The translations under genes were made by a program, and so were the position numbers. A model generated the notes under the pieces. That model searched no databases, was not told the DNA's origin, and saw only the letters and a list, made by a program, of their open reading frames with translations. Shown here in pieces: positions 26,238 through 34,997 of a stretch of 64,000 nt of DNA (position 1 is the first letter of the stretch; each line of letters begins with the position of its first letter). This stretch comes from Actinomyces sp. (lineage in GTDB: Bacteria; Actinomycetota; Actinomycetes; Actinomycetales; Actinomycetaceae), in assembly GCF_030530635.1 (NCBI RefSeq), contig NZ_JAUMUL010000003.1, positions 62,001 to 126,000 on the forward strand, written 5' to 3'.

Positions 26238-27392
26238 TTAGGGGGTTGTTAGGAGTTTGATGGCTTTGCTGGGTTTTCGTGTCATGGAGCGGTTGGCTGA
26301 GGCGATGCCTGTGGTGGTGGGATCGTCGTAGAGGGTGTGGATCAGGCTTATGGCCAGGTTTGTGAGGGTGGCCATCACCTGGGGCCCGGAACCGGTGCGC
26401 AGCTGGTGGCGGTCCTCGTCGTAGGTCACGTCCCGCACCCAGTGGAGTCGGTTCTCGATCGCCCAATGCCCTTGTATCCAGGCGGCCACGGTCTCGGGCT
26501 GAGCGTCCTTGATCGGAACAGAGCAGTACCCGGGTAGACGACCTGCGTGGTGCGCTTGGACTTCTTGGAGCCGTCGGGCTGGCGCTTGGTGGTGGTGCGG
26601 GCGGCGTATCTGAAGGACCTGCGCCGCCCCGGGGAAGTTGATCCAGTCGGGGGTCTGTACGGCTTTGATGGTGCGGCGCATCCGCCGCCCGTGAGAGCAG
26701 TCCATCCCGGTGACGGCGGGGACGCCCTTCCAGGGCGGGGCCTTGAGCCTGGCTCTGAGGCCGGGCTGGTTGTTCTTGACCGTCAGCACATAGTCGGCAC
26801 CCCGGTCGCGCATCCATTCGGCGGTGCCGTGCTGGGTGAGCGCTGGGCGTCGGCGGTCACGACGGTGCCTTGGAGGTCGTGGGGTTCCAGCAGGTCTTTT
26901 AGGGCGGGTATCTCACTGCTCTTGTCGGCCACGCGCTGCTGGGCCACCACCGCCCCGGTGCTCTGGTCGAGGGCCGCCAGCAGGTGCGGCACCCCACCGT
27001 CGGGCCCCTTGGCGCCGCGCATGGTCTTGCCGTCAACAGCGATCACGCGCCTGCCGCCTGTGGTGCCGGTGCGGGTGAGCATCCACGAGGCGATCGGCGC
27101 GTCCAGGTCATCTGGGTCCAGGCCTTGCAGGGTGCGGCGGATGGTGGACTGCCGACGGCAGCGGTCGGTCCTTGTCCATGCCGAGTTCGGCCAGGTCGCC
27201 GGGGTCCAGGTCGGCCATGTGTTCCCAGACGGCCAGCAGGGTGCGGCAGCCGGCCAGCACCCCCGCCGCCGCCAGGGCCAGCACCGCATCCAGGCGGTGA
27301 CGCACCCCGCGCCGGTGCCGGGGGTCGGGGACAGTGGCGAACACCCCGGTCTGGGGCTGGCGCGACAAGGCAGGAGTGGGGGCCGATGACAC
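26238..27392 (-). pseudogene. ISAs1-family transposase, multiply frameshifted
   Basis: Conserved pieces lie in order but in changing frames. First comes VPDPRHRRGVRHRLDAVLAL with CRTLLAVWEHMADLDPGDL. Then STIRRTLQGLDPDDLDAPIA with VIAVDGKTMRGAKG and GTVVTADAQ, which give the first two catalytic Asp. Then RGADYVLTVKNNQPGLRARL, and finally IQGHWAIENRLHWVRDVTYD with the catalytic Glu region. Frame changes are needed near 27155, 26841, 26600 and 26530; the last two enclose a segment (RTTTKRQPDGSKKSKRTTQV) readable only in another frame. No single product could be active unless several shifts are sequencing errors or programmed. The start at GTG 27392 is nominal. Confidence 0.9.
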
Positions 27393-27506
27393 AGCGGCGC
27401 GACCTCTCCGGTTTCGGGATTGTTAGCACCACCTATCGTTACCGGCGGGTCGCGCCGCGCCCGCACCAACACGCCGAAAACCCCTAACAACCCCCAACCC
27501 AGCCAA

Positions 27507-27525
27507 CAACTTTGCCGACCCCCTG
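27507..27525 (-). repeat. Right terminal inverted repeat of the ISAs1 element
   Basis: This is the reverse complement of 26211-26229, identical over 19 bases. Confidence 0.93.
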
Positions 27526-27526
27526 G

Positions 27527-27534
27527 GTCCGCCG
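27527..27534 (+). repeat. Right target-site duplication of the insertion sequence
   Basis: GTCCGCCG is the exact copy of 26202-26209. Confidence 0.88.
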
Positions 27535-27578
27535 GGACGCCGGTGCGGTGGGCTGTCCCGGTACTCCGCCGGGAGCCG

Positions 27579-27584
27579 TATGAT
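27579..27584 (+). promoter_or_regulatory. Putative -10 box (TATGAT) of the Wzm/Wzt operon
   Basis: TATGAT lies 53 bases beyond the right end of the insertion sequence and would give a leader of about 47 bases. No good -35 is seen. The insertion therefore replaced everything upstream of about position -65. Confidence 0.45.
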
Positions 27585-27637
27585 GAGTGCGGCAGCGGCG
27601 CGTCCTGCCGTGCCGAATACTCGATGAAGGGCGTGTT

Positions 27638-28468
27638 TTGGCGATCTTAAAGGACCTGCGCGAGTCGCGTGAGCTCCTCTACAACCTCACCATGCGTGAG
27701 ATCAAGGGGAAGTACAAGCGTACCGCCCTGGGCCAGTTGTGGTCTTTGGCGAATCCTCTGGCACTCATGGTCGTGTACTCTTTCGTCTTCCGGTTCATCA
27801 TCCGGGTGCAACCGGCGGCAGGCGATCCCTCCGGCCTGGACGTCTTCGCGCTGTGGCTGATGTGTGGGCTCCTGCCCTGGTCCTTCTTCACCAACGTCGT
27901 TTCCGGGGGCATGGGCGTGCTCGTTGGCAACGAGAACCTCATCAAGAAGGTCTACTTCCCCCGTTCGGCGCTGCTGGTCTCGAATTCGCTGTCCTGGCTG
28001 TACTCGTGGTCGATCGAAATGCTGGTGCTCGTGGTGGCCGTGATCCTGCTCGGGGGGGCGCCCTACCTCTATGTCGTCCCCACCCTCGCGGTGATGCTGC
28101 TGCTTACCCTGTTCTCCACCGGCGTGGCGATGGCCATGTCCATAGCCAATGTTCACTTCCGCGACACTCAGTACCTCATGGGCATCGTTTTCCAGATCTG
28201 GTTCTACGCCAATCCTATTGTATATCCCGCTACAATGGTGGAATCGGTCTCCGCAGGCGTAGAAGAGTTTTATGGTATCTCGCTCTTCGACGTGTATCGT
28301 GCCAACCCGTTCTACTACTTCATTGAAGCGTTCAGGAATTTGCTGTATGATAACAGAATGCCTGACGTGACCACATGGGTGGTGCTGGTCCTGTTGTCTC
28401 TTCTGTGTTTCCTGGTCGGCTGGAGATTGTTCGAGTCCCGTCAGGACAGTCTAGCGGAGGTGTTGTGA
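27638..28468 (+). CDS. wzm: Polysaccharide ABC exporter, permease subunit
   Basis: This 276-residue ABC-2 type permease belongs to the Wzm/TagG family, which with an ATPase partner exports complete lipid-linked polysaccharide or teichoic acid chains. The N-terminus has the family's amphipathic lead (LLYNLTMREIKGKYKRTALG) and then QLWSLANPLALMVVYSFVF. Six helices follow, with FSTGVAMAMSIANVHFRDTQ near residue 160 and IWFYANPIVYPATM near 185, both typical. TTG 27638 is chosen because GAAGGG lies seven bases before it and the N-terminus then matches family length; an in-frame ATG at 27587 is also possible. The stop overlaps the next ATG (TGATG). Confidence 0.9.
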   Translation: MAILKDLRESRELLYNLTMREIKGKYKRTALGQLWSLANPLALMVVYSFVFRFIIRVQPAAGDPSGLDVFALWLMCGLLPWSFFTNVVSGGMGVLVGNENLIKKVYFPRSALLVSNSLSWLYSWSIEMLVLVVAVILLGGAPYLYVVPTLAVMLLLTLFSTGVAMAMSIANVHFRDTQYLMGIVFQIWFYANPIVYPATMVESVSAGVEEFYGISLFDVYRANPFYYFIEAFRNLLYDNRMPDVTTWVVLVLLSLLCFLVGWRLFESRQDSLAEVL

Positions 28469-29685
28469 TGGTGACGGTACGGAACGCGATCTCTGTGGCA
28501 CACCTCTCCAAACGTTTTCGGGTCTATCAGGAGCGCAACAACACACTGAAGTCTGCATTGCTGAGGAGAGGGCGGTCGGCTTACCGGGACTTCGAGGCGC
28601 TCAAGGACGTCTCGCTCGACATCCCGCAGGGCACCACCTGCGCCCTTGTCGGAGACAACGGGTCCGGAAAATCGACACTCCTCAAATGCCTGGCGCGGAT
28701 CCTGGTGCCGGATGAGGGTACCATCGAGCGCAACGGCCGTATGGCTGCGATGCTGGAGGTCGGGTCCGGCTTCCATCCCGAGCTGTCGGGTCGGGACAAC
28801 ATTTACCTGAACGGCTCTATTTTGGGGATGAGTCGCCGTGAGATCGATAAGAAGTTCGATGACGTCGTCGGATTCTCCGGTGTCGAGGACTTCATCGATC
28901 AGCCCGTGAAGAACTACTCCTCCGGCATGTACGTTCGCCTCGGCTTCTCGGTCGCGATTCACACGGAGCCCGATATCATGCTCGTTGACGAGATCCTCGC
29001 GGTGGGAGATGCGTCCTTTCAGGCCAAGTGCGCCCAGAAGTTTGCGGAACTGCGACGTGAGGGACGCACCATCGTCGTGGTGTCGCACTCGATCTCCCAG
29101 CTCCGTGAAATGGCCGACACGGCGGCATATCTGGATCACGGCGAGCTGCGTGACGTCGGTCCGGCCCAGATAGTGCTAGAACGCTACGCCGACGCCGCCC
29201 GTTCCAACATCCGAACGGATGAGAACGGCCGCGTCAGGTGGGGAAGTGCGGAGGCGCTCGTTGAGACGGTTGAGATCCTTGATCCGTCGGGCGAACCGGT
29301 GACTGAGGCACTGCGCTCCGGTGATGAAGTAGTGCTGCGTCTCCACTTCAACGCCAAGCGGCCGGTCGGCCGACCCCGACTGGGGCTCACTCTGGACACG
29401 GGGGAGGGGAGCCATCTGTGGGCGAGCTACTCAAATGACCTGGGATTCGATGTACCCGTCGTGGACGGTGCCGGACATGTCGATCTAAGAATTCCCCACC
29501 TGCCTCTGCAGCCGGGCAGGTACCCGCTGCACGCGGCCATCATCGCGGACAACGGCGAGGACGTCATAGACTTCGTGCGGGAGATTGCGGTGCTCGATGT
29601 AGGCGTCGGCGGATATCGCGAGTCAGGTGGTCCGGTGTCGATGCGCGGCGAGTGGGCATGGGATGCGACAGGAGCAATGCGGTGA
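28468..29685 (+). CDS. wzt: Polysaccharide ABC exporter, ATPase subunit with C-terminal Wzt-like domain
   Basis: The 405-residue ATPase energises the permease before it. It shows Walker A GDNGSGKST near residue 62, signature NYSSGMYVRLGFSVA near 150 and Walker B IMLVDEILAVGD near 170. These are typical of the Wzt/TagH subfamily. Residues about 260-390 form an extra beta-rich domain. In Wzt proteins such a domain can recognise the terminal modification of the glycan, so export may depend on a specific chain end here. The start is set by TGATG overlap with wzm and the GCGGAGG upstream. The stop overlaps a GTG of the next gene. Confidence 0.92.
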   Translation: MVTVRNAISVAHLSKRFRVYQERNNTLKSALLRRGRSAYRDFEALKDVSLDIPQGTTCALVGDNGSGKSTLLKCLARILVPDEGTIERNGRMAAMLEVGSGFHPELSGRDNIYLNGSILGMSRREIDKKFDDVVGFSGVEDFIDQPVKNYSSGMYVRLGFSVAIHTEPDIMLVDEILAVGDASFQAKCAQKFAELRREGRTIVVVSHSISQLREMADTAAYLDHGELRDVGPAQIVLERYADAARSNIRTDENGRVRWGSAEALVETVEILDPSGEPVTEALRSGDEVVLRLHFNAKRPVGRPRLGLTLDTGEGSHLWASYSNDLGFDVPVVDGAGHVDLRIPHLPLQPGRYPLHAAIIADNGEDVIDFVREIAVLDVGVGGYRESGGPVSMRGEWAWDATGAMR

Positions 29686-31076
29686 TCGAAGTGTCTGCGG
29701 AACAAGGCGTTGTGAAGAACTCCAGGCCTCGCGTACTCATAGCGACGCTCGACACCCTGGGCGATAAGATGGCGGGCCCTGCGATCCGGGCGTGGGAGAT
29801 CGCCACTCATCTCGCTGAGCGCGGTCATGCGGTGAGGCTGGTCACCTTCGCCGAATGCGACAGAAGCGGGCAGGGCTTCTCTGCGGAACACATCGAGGTG
29901 GAAGCGTTCCGCGCCGCCGTGAGTGGCAGCGATGTGGTAATTATTCAGGGCTACATCGCAGCCACGTTCTCCTGGCTCGCCGATGCCCCCCAGTGCATCG
30001 TGTACGACCTGTACGACCCGTTTCACCTGGAGTCTCTCGAGGTGGAGCGGTACCAGCCGATCGAACAGCGCGATGCGGCACTCGCACGCGCACTCCTGGA
30101 ACTGAACGCCCAGTTGGCGCGGGGCGACTTCTTCATCTGCGCCTCGGAGAAGCAGCGTGACCTGTGGCTCGGTCAACTGGCCTCGGCCGGGCGCATCAAT
30201 CCGGTTACGTACGACGCCGACCCCTCGTTGCGCAGACTTGTGGACGTTGTCCCATTCGGAACCTCCGATACTCCGGCGACCCAGTCACGCCACCCTATCA
30301 AGGGGGTTATTCCGGGAATCGGTGAAGATGACCCGGTCATCATTTGGGGAGGCGGTGTATACAACTGGTTCGACCCATTGCTCGTGGTGCAGGCAGTCGC
30401 CCAAGTACGCGAGAAAGTTCCAGCAGTCAAACTCTTCTTCCTGGGAATGAAACATCCGAATCCGGACGTGCCGGAGATGGACATGGCTATGCGGACAAGG
30501 GCCGAGTCGGACAGGCTCGGTCTGACCGGGACCACGGTGTTCTTCCACGAGGACTGGGTCGCATACGAGGACCGCGTCAACTACCTGCTGGACGCCGACA
30601 TCGGTGTGTCCACACACTTCGCGCACGTTGAGACCGACTTCTCCTTCCGCACGCGCATTCTGGACTATTTGTGGGCGGGTCTGCCGATCGTATGCTCAGA
30701 GGGCGACTCCTTCGGAGCGCTTGTCGCCGCCGAGAACTTGGGCGAAAGTGTGCCCGTCGGTGACACCGATGCCCTACGGGATGCCTTTATCCGCATGCTC
30801 ACAGATACCGAGGCCGCCGCTGGTGCCCGCCAGAACGTAGCCCGTGTGGCGGAGGACTTCCGATGGCGGCGCACGCTGGCACCACTGCTCGAATTCTGCG
30901 CTGCACCGCACCGAGCCGACGACTATAGCCGTCTGCGGTCTGGGCGTGCGGAGAGGACGTCGCCCATCTCCGCTGTTCGTCGGGATCTGCGTGCAGCGGC
31001 TCGGGTGTTCCGGATGCACGGTGCGCGCGGGGTCGTCAGGAAGTTGCGCTGGCGCGCGGCGAGGATGAGAAAGTGA
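29682..31076 (+). CDS. GT4-type glycosyltransferase
   Basis: The protein is a 464-residue GT-B transferase. Landmarks are GPAIRAWEIATHLAERGHAV near residue 29, CIVYDLYDPFHLESLE near 106, and the C-terminal FRTRILDYLWAGLPIVCSEG near 323, which holds the donor-site motif in the form seen in O-antigen cluster transferases. The tail after 415 is basic and helical. The GTG start overlaps the wzt stop (GTGA), so it is coupled to the exporter and probably helps make its cargo. The sugar is not assignable. Confidence 0.85.
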   Translation: MIEVSAEQGVVKNSRPRVLIATLDTLGDKMAGPAIRAWEIATHLAERGHAVRLVTFAECDRSGQGFSAEHIEVEAFRAAVSGSDVVIIQGYIAATFSWLADAPQCIVYDLYDPFHLESLEVERYQPIEQRDAALARALLELNAQLARGDFFICASEKQRDLWLGQLASAGRINPVTYDADPSLRRLVDVVPFGTSDTPATQSRHPIKGVIPGIGEDDPVIIWGGGVYNWFDPLLVVQAVAQVREKVPAVKLFFLGMKHPNPDVPEMDMAMRTRAESDRLGLTGTTVFFHEDWVAYEDRVNYLLDADIGVSTHFAHVETDFSFRTRILDYLWAGLPIVCSEGDSFGALVAAENLGESVPVGDTDALRDAFIRMLTDTEAAAGARQNVARVAEDFRWRRTLAPLLEFCAAPHRADDYSRLRSGRAERTSPISAVRRDLRAAARVFRMHGARGVVRKLRWRAARMRK

Positions 31077-31999
31077 CGGCATCACCAGAGCCAGGGGCAG
31101 GGAACGCAGTGGTCGCCGTAGTCGTCACTTACCACCCGACCTCCGGATGCGAGGGGCTGCTGGAGGTGCTGGCCGCCCAGTGTGCTCGCGTGGTGGTGGT
31201 GGACAACGGCTCAACCGAGACCGAGCTGCTAAGGCTGCGAGCACAGTGCGACCGGACGGGCGCCGTCCTGATCGAGACGGGACACAACGCCGGGATCGCT
31301 CGGGCGCAGAATCGCGGCATTAGTGAGGCACGAGCGCTGGGCGCGCGTTGGGTGCTGCTGTCTGATGATGATTCGGCCCCCACGCCAGGGATGGTGTCCC
31401 GACTCGTGAATGCGGCGGAGACGGCCGGCAGGACACGCCGCGTAGCCGCTATAGGACCGCTAGTCCGGGAGAACAATGGTGCTGACGACCTGGTGTATGT
31501 GCCGCGGCGGTGGGGGCCGCGCCGGGCGAGCCCCACTGAGTTGGACACGCCTTTGCTTTCGGTGGCGTTTCTTATCGCTTCCGGCTGCCTTATTGATCTA
31601 CGCGCCCTGGATGACATCGGCGGTATGAATGAGGACCTGTTCATCGATCATGTCGATCTTGAGTGGGGGCTACGTGCGCATAGCCGTGGCTACGAGCTGC
31701 TGGTAGCCACCGCCGCGCGGATGGATCATTCTCTGGGCGATCAGGTGATAGAGATTCCGGGCAGACGGCAGCCGGTTCACGTTCACGCTCCGGTGCGAAA
31801 TTACTACATGGTGCGCAACACCTTGTGGCTGGTGGGATCGGGGCTCCTGCCACCGCTGTGGCGTGTCGGCTACCTGTGGTGGCTGGCGAAGTACTCCGGG
31901 TTCAATGTGCTGGTCAACGCTCCGCGGCGCGAGCGACTGGCCGCGGTGCTGCAGGGAGTCGCCGACGCCGTGCACCGTAGGTACGGCATGCGGCACTGA
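31073..31999 (+). CDS. GT2-type glycosyltransferase, rhamnosyltransferase-like
   Basis: This 308-residue enzyme has AVVVTYHP and VVVVDNGSTETE at the start, HNAGIARAQNRGI near residue 66, metal site LLSDDDSAPTPGM near 97 and FIDHVDLEWGLRAHSRGY near 190. The layout is that of the RfbF/WbbL group of rhamnosyltransferases, so dTDP-L-rhamnose is the likely donor, which the rml genes in this window would supply. The GTG start overlaps the previous stop (GTGA). It is the last gene of the Wzm/Wzt operon and converges on the fused transferase at 32050, with only 50 bases between. Confidence 0.82.
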   Translation: MTASPEPGAGNAVVAVVVTYHPTSGCEGLLEVLAAQCARVVVVDNGSTETELLRLRAQCDRTGAVLIETGHNAGIARAQNRGISEARALGARWVLLSDDDSAPTPGMVSRLVNAAETAGRTRRVAAIGPLVRENNGADDLVYVPRRWGPRRASPTELDTPLLSVAFLIASGCLIDLRALDDIGGMNEDLFIDHVDLEWGLRAHSRGYELLVATAARMDHSLGDQVIEIPGRRQPVHVHAPVRNYYMVRNTLWLVGSGLLPPLWRVGYLWWLAKYSGFNVLVNAPRRERLAAVLQGVADAVHRRYGMRH

Positions 32000-32049
32000 G
32001 TCTGGCCACGCCCGGCTGGCATTTGCGCGAAGCCGCCGAGCGTGTCGTC

Positions 32050-34653
32050 TCAAAGCCTGATCCGAGAGCGGAGTTTGCCACCGATGCGGCGGACGACTTC
32101 ACCCATGCCATCGGATTTCGCAACAGCGGCGGCGCGGCGGGCCAGACGTATGGTGCGTGCGGCTGCCGGCGGAGAGACAAAGGCGCCGGGAACGATCTCG
32201 GTGTAGGGATCAACCACGGAGTCGGCAGCCGAGAAGGGCTCATCTTCGACAATCGGTTCCCAGGAGGAGGAAGTTCTTCTGCCGTGCTCGCGCAGATTGA
32301 GCGTGGCGTTGATGAGCAGGTCCTCGTAAACGCGCCCCTGAATATGAGGAGACAGCTCGAGCAGCGCTTTGCGACGCGCCATCGCCCCGATACGCGCACG
32401 CATCGCCGTGGAGGAGATCAACGACTCCAGCGCGTCCTCCCATGCTTCCGGAGTTTCAGCGATGATTCCGGTTACGCCGTCATCGATTACCTCGCGGAAC
32501 GGCAATGTGGGACTGGCTATCATTGGCCGCTCGACAAGGGCCGCCTCTAACCACTTGATTGCAGATTTCGACTCATTGAACACGGAGTCACCGGTGAGCG
32601 GGGCAAGGCAGATATCGGTCTCTCGCAATAAGGCTGGAAGCTTGAGCCAATGTGTGAAGTCCAGCCGGTCGATCCGATCCGAGTACTTGGACATGGCCGC
32701 TGAAGGACGCAGGTATCCGCCCAGGCGTAAACGGACCTCCGGATGCCGCTCCATGACCGCAATCACGGCGGGCTCAACGAACGCCCAGTCCGAGTCGTGC
32801 GTCGTCGTACCGGAGAAGTAGCCGATAGTGATGTGAGCACCGCGATGCTGATGGCTCGACAGCAGCACGCGGTCGGAGGCGCGGGCGAGAAGCATTCCCA
32901 CGCCGTTGGAGAACCGGTAGGACGGCAACCCCGTTAGACGGGTGGCCTCATCGCACAATGCCTGAGTGGAACCGATGAAGCCGTCACATGCCTCAAGTGT
33001 TGTCCGATAACGGTCCACACCATGCCACCACAGGTCGATCTCACTCTCAGACATCCCGTTCAAACCGTCCAGTTGTCCACGCAGAGTGGAATCGAAGATC
33101 AGATCGTCTACGTCGAACAGGACGGGAATCGGTTCTGGACGCGCCTGCACACGCTTGATTAGCTCAAGCACCTGCACCGTAGCGGGGACACGGTAAACCA
33201 CCACCGCATCAACCTGATCGATGTCGGCGAGGAGCTGCGGGTCACGATAATGGCGAATGATAGACAGGTGCCCGCGCAGCCCGAGCGCCTCTGCGGGCAG
33301 ATGCACCCGATAGCGCAAGGGAGCGCCGTCGATTCCTACGATGAACAGAACCTTGCGCAGCAACTGTGCCTGGGCGCGCCGAACGGCGGACCGGTCCGGA
33401 GCATCCGGGGACTGTCCGCCGGCGGTCTGTCCTCCCGCGGCGCCATCACGGGGCACGACTTCGGCGTAGTAGTCGATGAGTTCTCTGGCCTGTTCGGAGA
33501 ACGAACGGATGGGCGAGGACGGCCCCACGCCCGTGAGCGTGCGGGCCGTTACGGGATCATCGGCCAGCCTTCCCAGGACCTCGGCGAGCGCGGAGGGATT
33601 GCCCGCAGGGACGATGTGGCCATTGACGTTTTCGGTTATCGCCTCCTCGGGTCCGAGCGTGTCGGTGCACACCACGGCCAGACCGGCTGCGAGCGCCTCC
33701 CGAGTCAGTATGGAGTGGGACTCACGCATGACGGATGGCAGGACCAGTACGTCATGCTCGCCGAGAACTCCGAGAAGATCCTGTGGCCGATAGGCGGGCC
33801 GGGCATGAAACCATTGCGGGACGTTCCTGGGAGCGTTAGGCGCATCTGCCACACCATAGGCGTCCAGCACGAGGCCGCTTCGGTCTCCGAGCGTCCGCGC
33901 GGCAGCCAACAGGACATCGTATCCCTTCATCGCCTGGGTGCCGCCCGCGTACATGAAACGCAGGGGACCGGCACCTGTGCGCGGGGACGGGGAGTCGCCC
34001 AGGCGCTCCAGTTGCGTGTCAGGCAGGCCGTTCTCGTTGACACGTAGGCGCTGTGGTTCAACCCCGTTGGCGGCGAACACTTTGGCGGCCGATTCCGATG
34101 GGGCCAGGACCAGGTCGACCGACCGCAATGCCTCGCGCAGCCTTTGGGATCGTCCGCCCAGGGCAGGGTGAGTGTTGCAGTCGCAGGCGCCGCAGTCGAC
34201 AACGAGTGAACACGGACGCATGTTGCTGTCCACGAGGAACTGGCGGGAGCAGAACCACCAGAAGTCATGCATCGTGAGCACGACCTTGGCGCCCGCTCTG
34301 CGGGCGGCCTCGATCAGCCCAACTCCCAGGGTCTGCAGCGAGTGCACATGCACGATGTCGGGTTTCACGGTGGATAACCAGGTCTCGAAGGCCTCCGTCG
34401 CCCCCGGATTGTCGAAGTTCTTCGCATCCGTCCAGGCCGTCCACGGCGTCGTGCTCAGCCAAGTGACGTGCACCCCGTGATCGTCGGCCTCATCCCAGGT
34501 GGTCAAAGGCGCACGGGACTCATCTAGGTGACCGGCGTAGACATACGATTCATGCCCTGAGGCCGCCAGGTAGCGGGCAATACGCTGAGGAACCAGCGTT
34601 CCTCCGGAGATGAAGTTCGGAGGGTAGTGGGCAGAAACCTGGACGATCCGCAT
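32050..34653 (-). CDS. Double-domain glycosyltransferase: GT4 fused to a second GT-B-like transferase
   Basis: The protein is about 867 residues, twice a normal transferase. Residues 1-400 are a complete GT4 unit: MRIVQVSAHYPPNFISGGTL, DIVHVHSLQTLG near 100, MHDFWWFCSRQF near 130, FMYAGGTQAMKGYDVL near 235, and the donor motif SILTREALAAGLAVVCTDT near 320. A Gly/Gln/Pro/Asp-rich linker near 405-435 leads to a second module. There VLFDVDDLIFDSTLRGQLDG near 525, ITIGYFSGTTTHDSDW near 625 and FNESKSAIKWLEAALVERP near 715 resemble transferases of O-antigen clusters. Two linkages made by one protein are likely. Two cysteine pairs (CSLVVDCGACDC) near 155 could bind metal. ATG 34653 follows a TAGCAT box by seven bases. 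It stands alone on this strand. Confidence 0.83.
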   Translation of the reverse strand: MRIVQVSAHYPPNFISGGTLVPQRIARYLAASGHESYVYAGHLDESRAPLTTWDEADDHGVHVTWLSTTPWTAWTDAKNFDNPGATEAFETWLSTVKPDIVHVHSLQTLGVGLIEAARRAGAKVVLTMHDFWWFCSRQFLVDSNMRPCSLVVDCGACDCNTHPALGGRSQRLREALRSVDLVLAPSESAAKVFAANGVEPQRLRVNENGLPDTQLERLGDSPSPRTGAGPLRFMYAGGTQAMKGYDVLLAAARTLGDRSGLVLDAYGVADAPNAPRNVPQWFHARPAYRPQDLLGVLGEHDVLVLPSVMRESHSILTREALAAGLAVVCTDTLGPEEAITENVNGHIVPAGNPSALAEVLGRLADDPVTARTLTGVGPSSPIRSFSEQARELIDYYAEVVPRDGAAGGQTAGGQSPDAPDRSAVRRAQAQLLRKVLFIVGIDGAPLRYRVHLPAEALGLRGHLSIIRHYRDPQLLADIDQVDAVVVYRVPATVQVLELIKRVQARPEPIPVLFDVDDLIFDSTLRGQLDGLNGMSESEIDLWWHGVDRYRTTLEACDGFIGSTQALCDEATRLTGLPSYRFSNGVGMLLARASDRVLLSSHQHRGAHITIGYFSGTTTHDSDWAFVEPAVIAVMERHPEVRLRLGGYLRPSAAMSKYSDRIDRLDFTHWLKLPALLRETDICLAPLTGDSVFNESKSAIKWLEAALVERPMIASPTLPFREVIDDGVTGIIAETPEAWEDALESLISSTAMRARIGAMARRKALLELSPHIQGRVYEDLLINATLNLREHGRRTSSSWEPIVEDEPFSAADSVVDPYTEIVPGAFVSPPAAARTIRLARRAAAVAKSDGMGEVVRRIGGKLRSRIRL

Positions 34654-34660
34654 AGACTGA

Positions 34661-34666
34661 ATGCTA
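34661..34666 (-). promoter_or_regulatory. Putative -10 box (TAGCAT) of the leaderless fused transferase gene
   Basis: The minus-strand TAGCAT ends seven bases before ATG 34653, and no Shine-Dalgarno is present. It faces a second box 31 bases away that serves the opposite strand, so the two promoters share the 56-bp gap between divergent start codons. Confidence 0.45.
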
Positions 34667-34697
34667 CCCAGGAAATCGGTCGCGGGCCGACAGGTCG

Positions 34698-34703
34698 TAT
34701 GCT
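34698..34703 (+). promoter_or_regulatory. Putative -10 box (TATGCT) of the leaderless coiled-coil gene
   Basis: TATGCT ends six bases before ATG 34710, which has no Shine-Dalgarno. The arrangement copies that at 502-514. Confidence 0.5.
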
Positions 34704-34709
34704 TGCTGT

Positions 34710-34997
34710 ATGACGAATCAGGTACCATCGGCCGATCCTGCCGCCGCTTCAGACGGAGCCCCGACGGCGTTGCGATGTGCCGAACTCGAGGCGCAGGTGA
34801 CCTCGTTGCGCGCTGCGGTGGTGATCAGAACGAGCATCATTGATTCCCAGAGCGGCAGGATCGCCGAACTCGAAGCGGCACTTGAGGACGAGCGCGAGTT
34901 GGTTCGTTCCCTGCACGATCGTCTCGGAGAGATGGAGCAGCGGTTACAGGCCCCGGCCGCCCTCCCGCATAGGCGTCGAATCGGGAGAAGCCGATGA
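34710..34997 (+). CDS. Small coiled-coil protein coupled to a GT2 gene
   Basis: This 95-residue acidic protein has no signal peptide or membrane segment. Residues about 22-80 are heptad-like and charged (CAELEAQVTSLRAAVVIRTS, then IAELEAALEDERELVRSLHD and LGEMEQRL), predicting a continuous coiled coil. The tail is basic (HRRRIGRSR). Its stop overlaps the ATG of the next glycosyltransferase (ATGA), so both are translated together. The start is supported by the -10 box six bases upstream. I do not recognise the family. A scaffold or dimerisation partner for the transferase, or a split-off N-terminal coiled coil of it, would fit. Function is not shown. Confidence 0.7.
   Translation: MTNQVPSADPAAASDGAPTALRCAELEAQVTSLRAAVVIRTSIIDSQSGRIAELEAALEDERELVRSLHDRLGEMEQRLQAPAALPHRRRIGRSR

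Larger units (their letters stand above)
26210..27526 (-). mobile_element. ISAs1-family insertion sequence, about 1317 bp, transposase broken
   Basis: The element is bounded by inverted repeats of which 19 bp are identical (CAGGGGGTCGGCAAAGTTG, 26211-26229 and 27507-27525). Similarity continues inward for about another 25 bases. An 8-bp target duplication flanks it. Length, repeat size and duplication all fit the ISAs1 family, as does the transposase. It separates two divergent operons, the GT2/GT4/flippase set on the left and Wzm/Wzt on the right. Clean ends argue for a fairly recent insertion, yet the coding sequence has several frameshifts. Confidence 0.92.

Noticed and set aside
26547..27389. 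A 280-codon plus-strand frame within the insertion sequence
   Set aside because: The transposase motifs are all on the minus strand; this frame has none.
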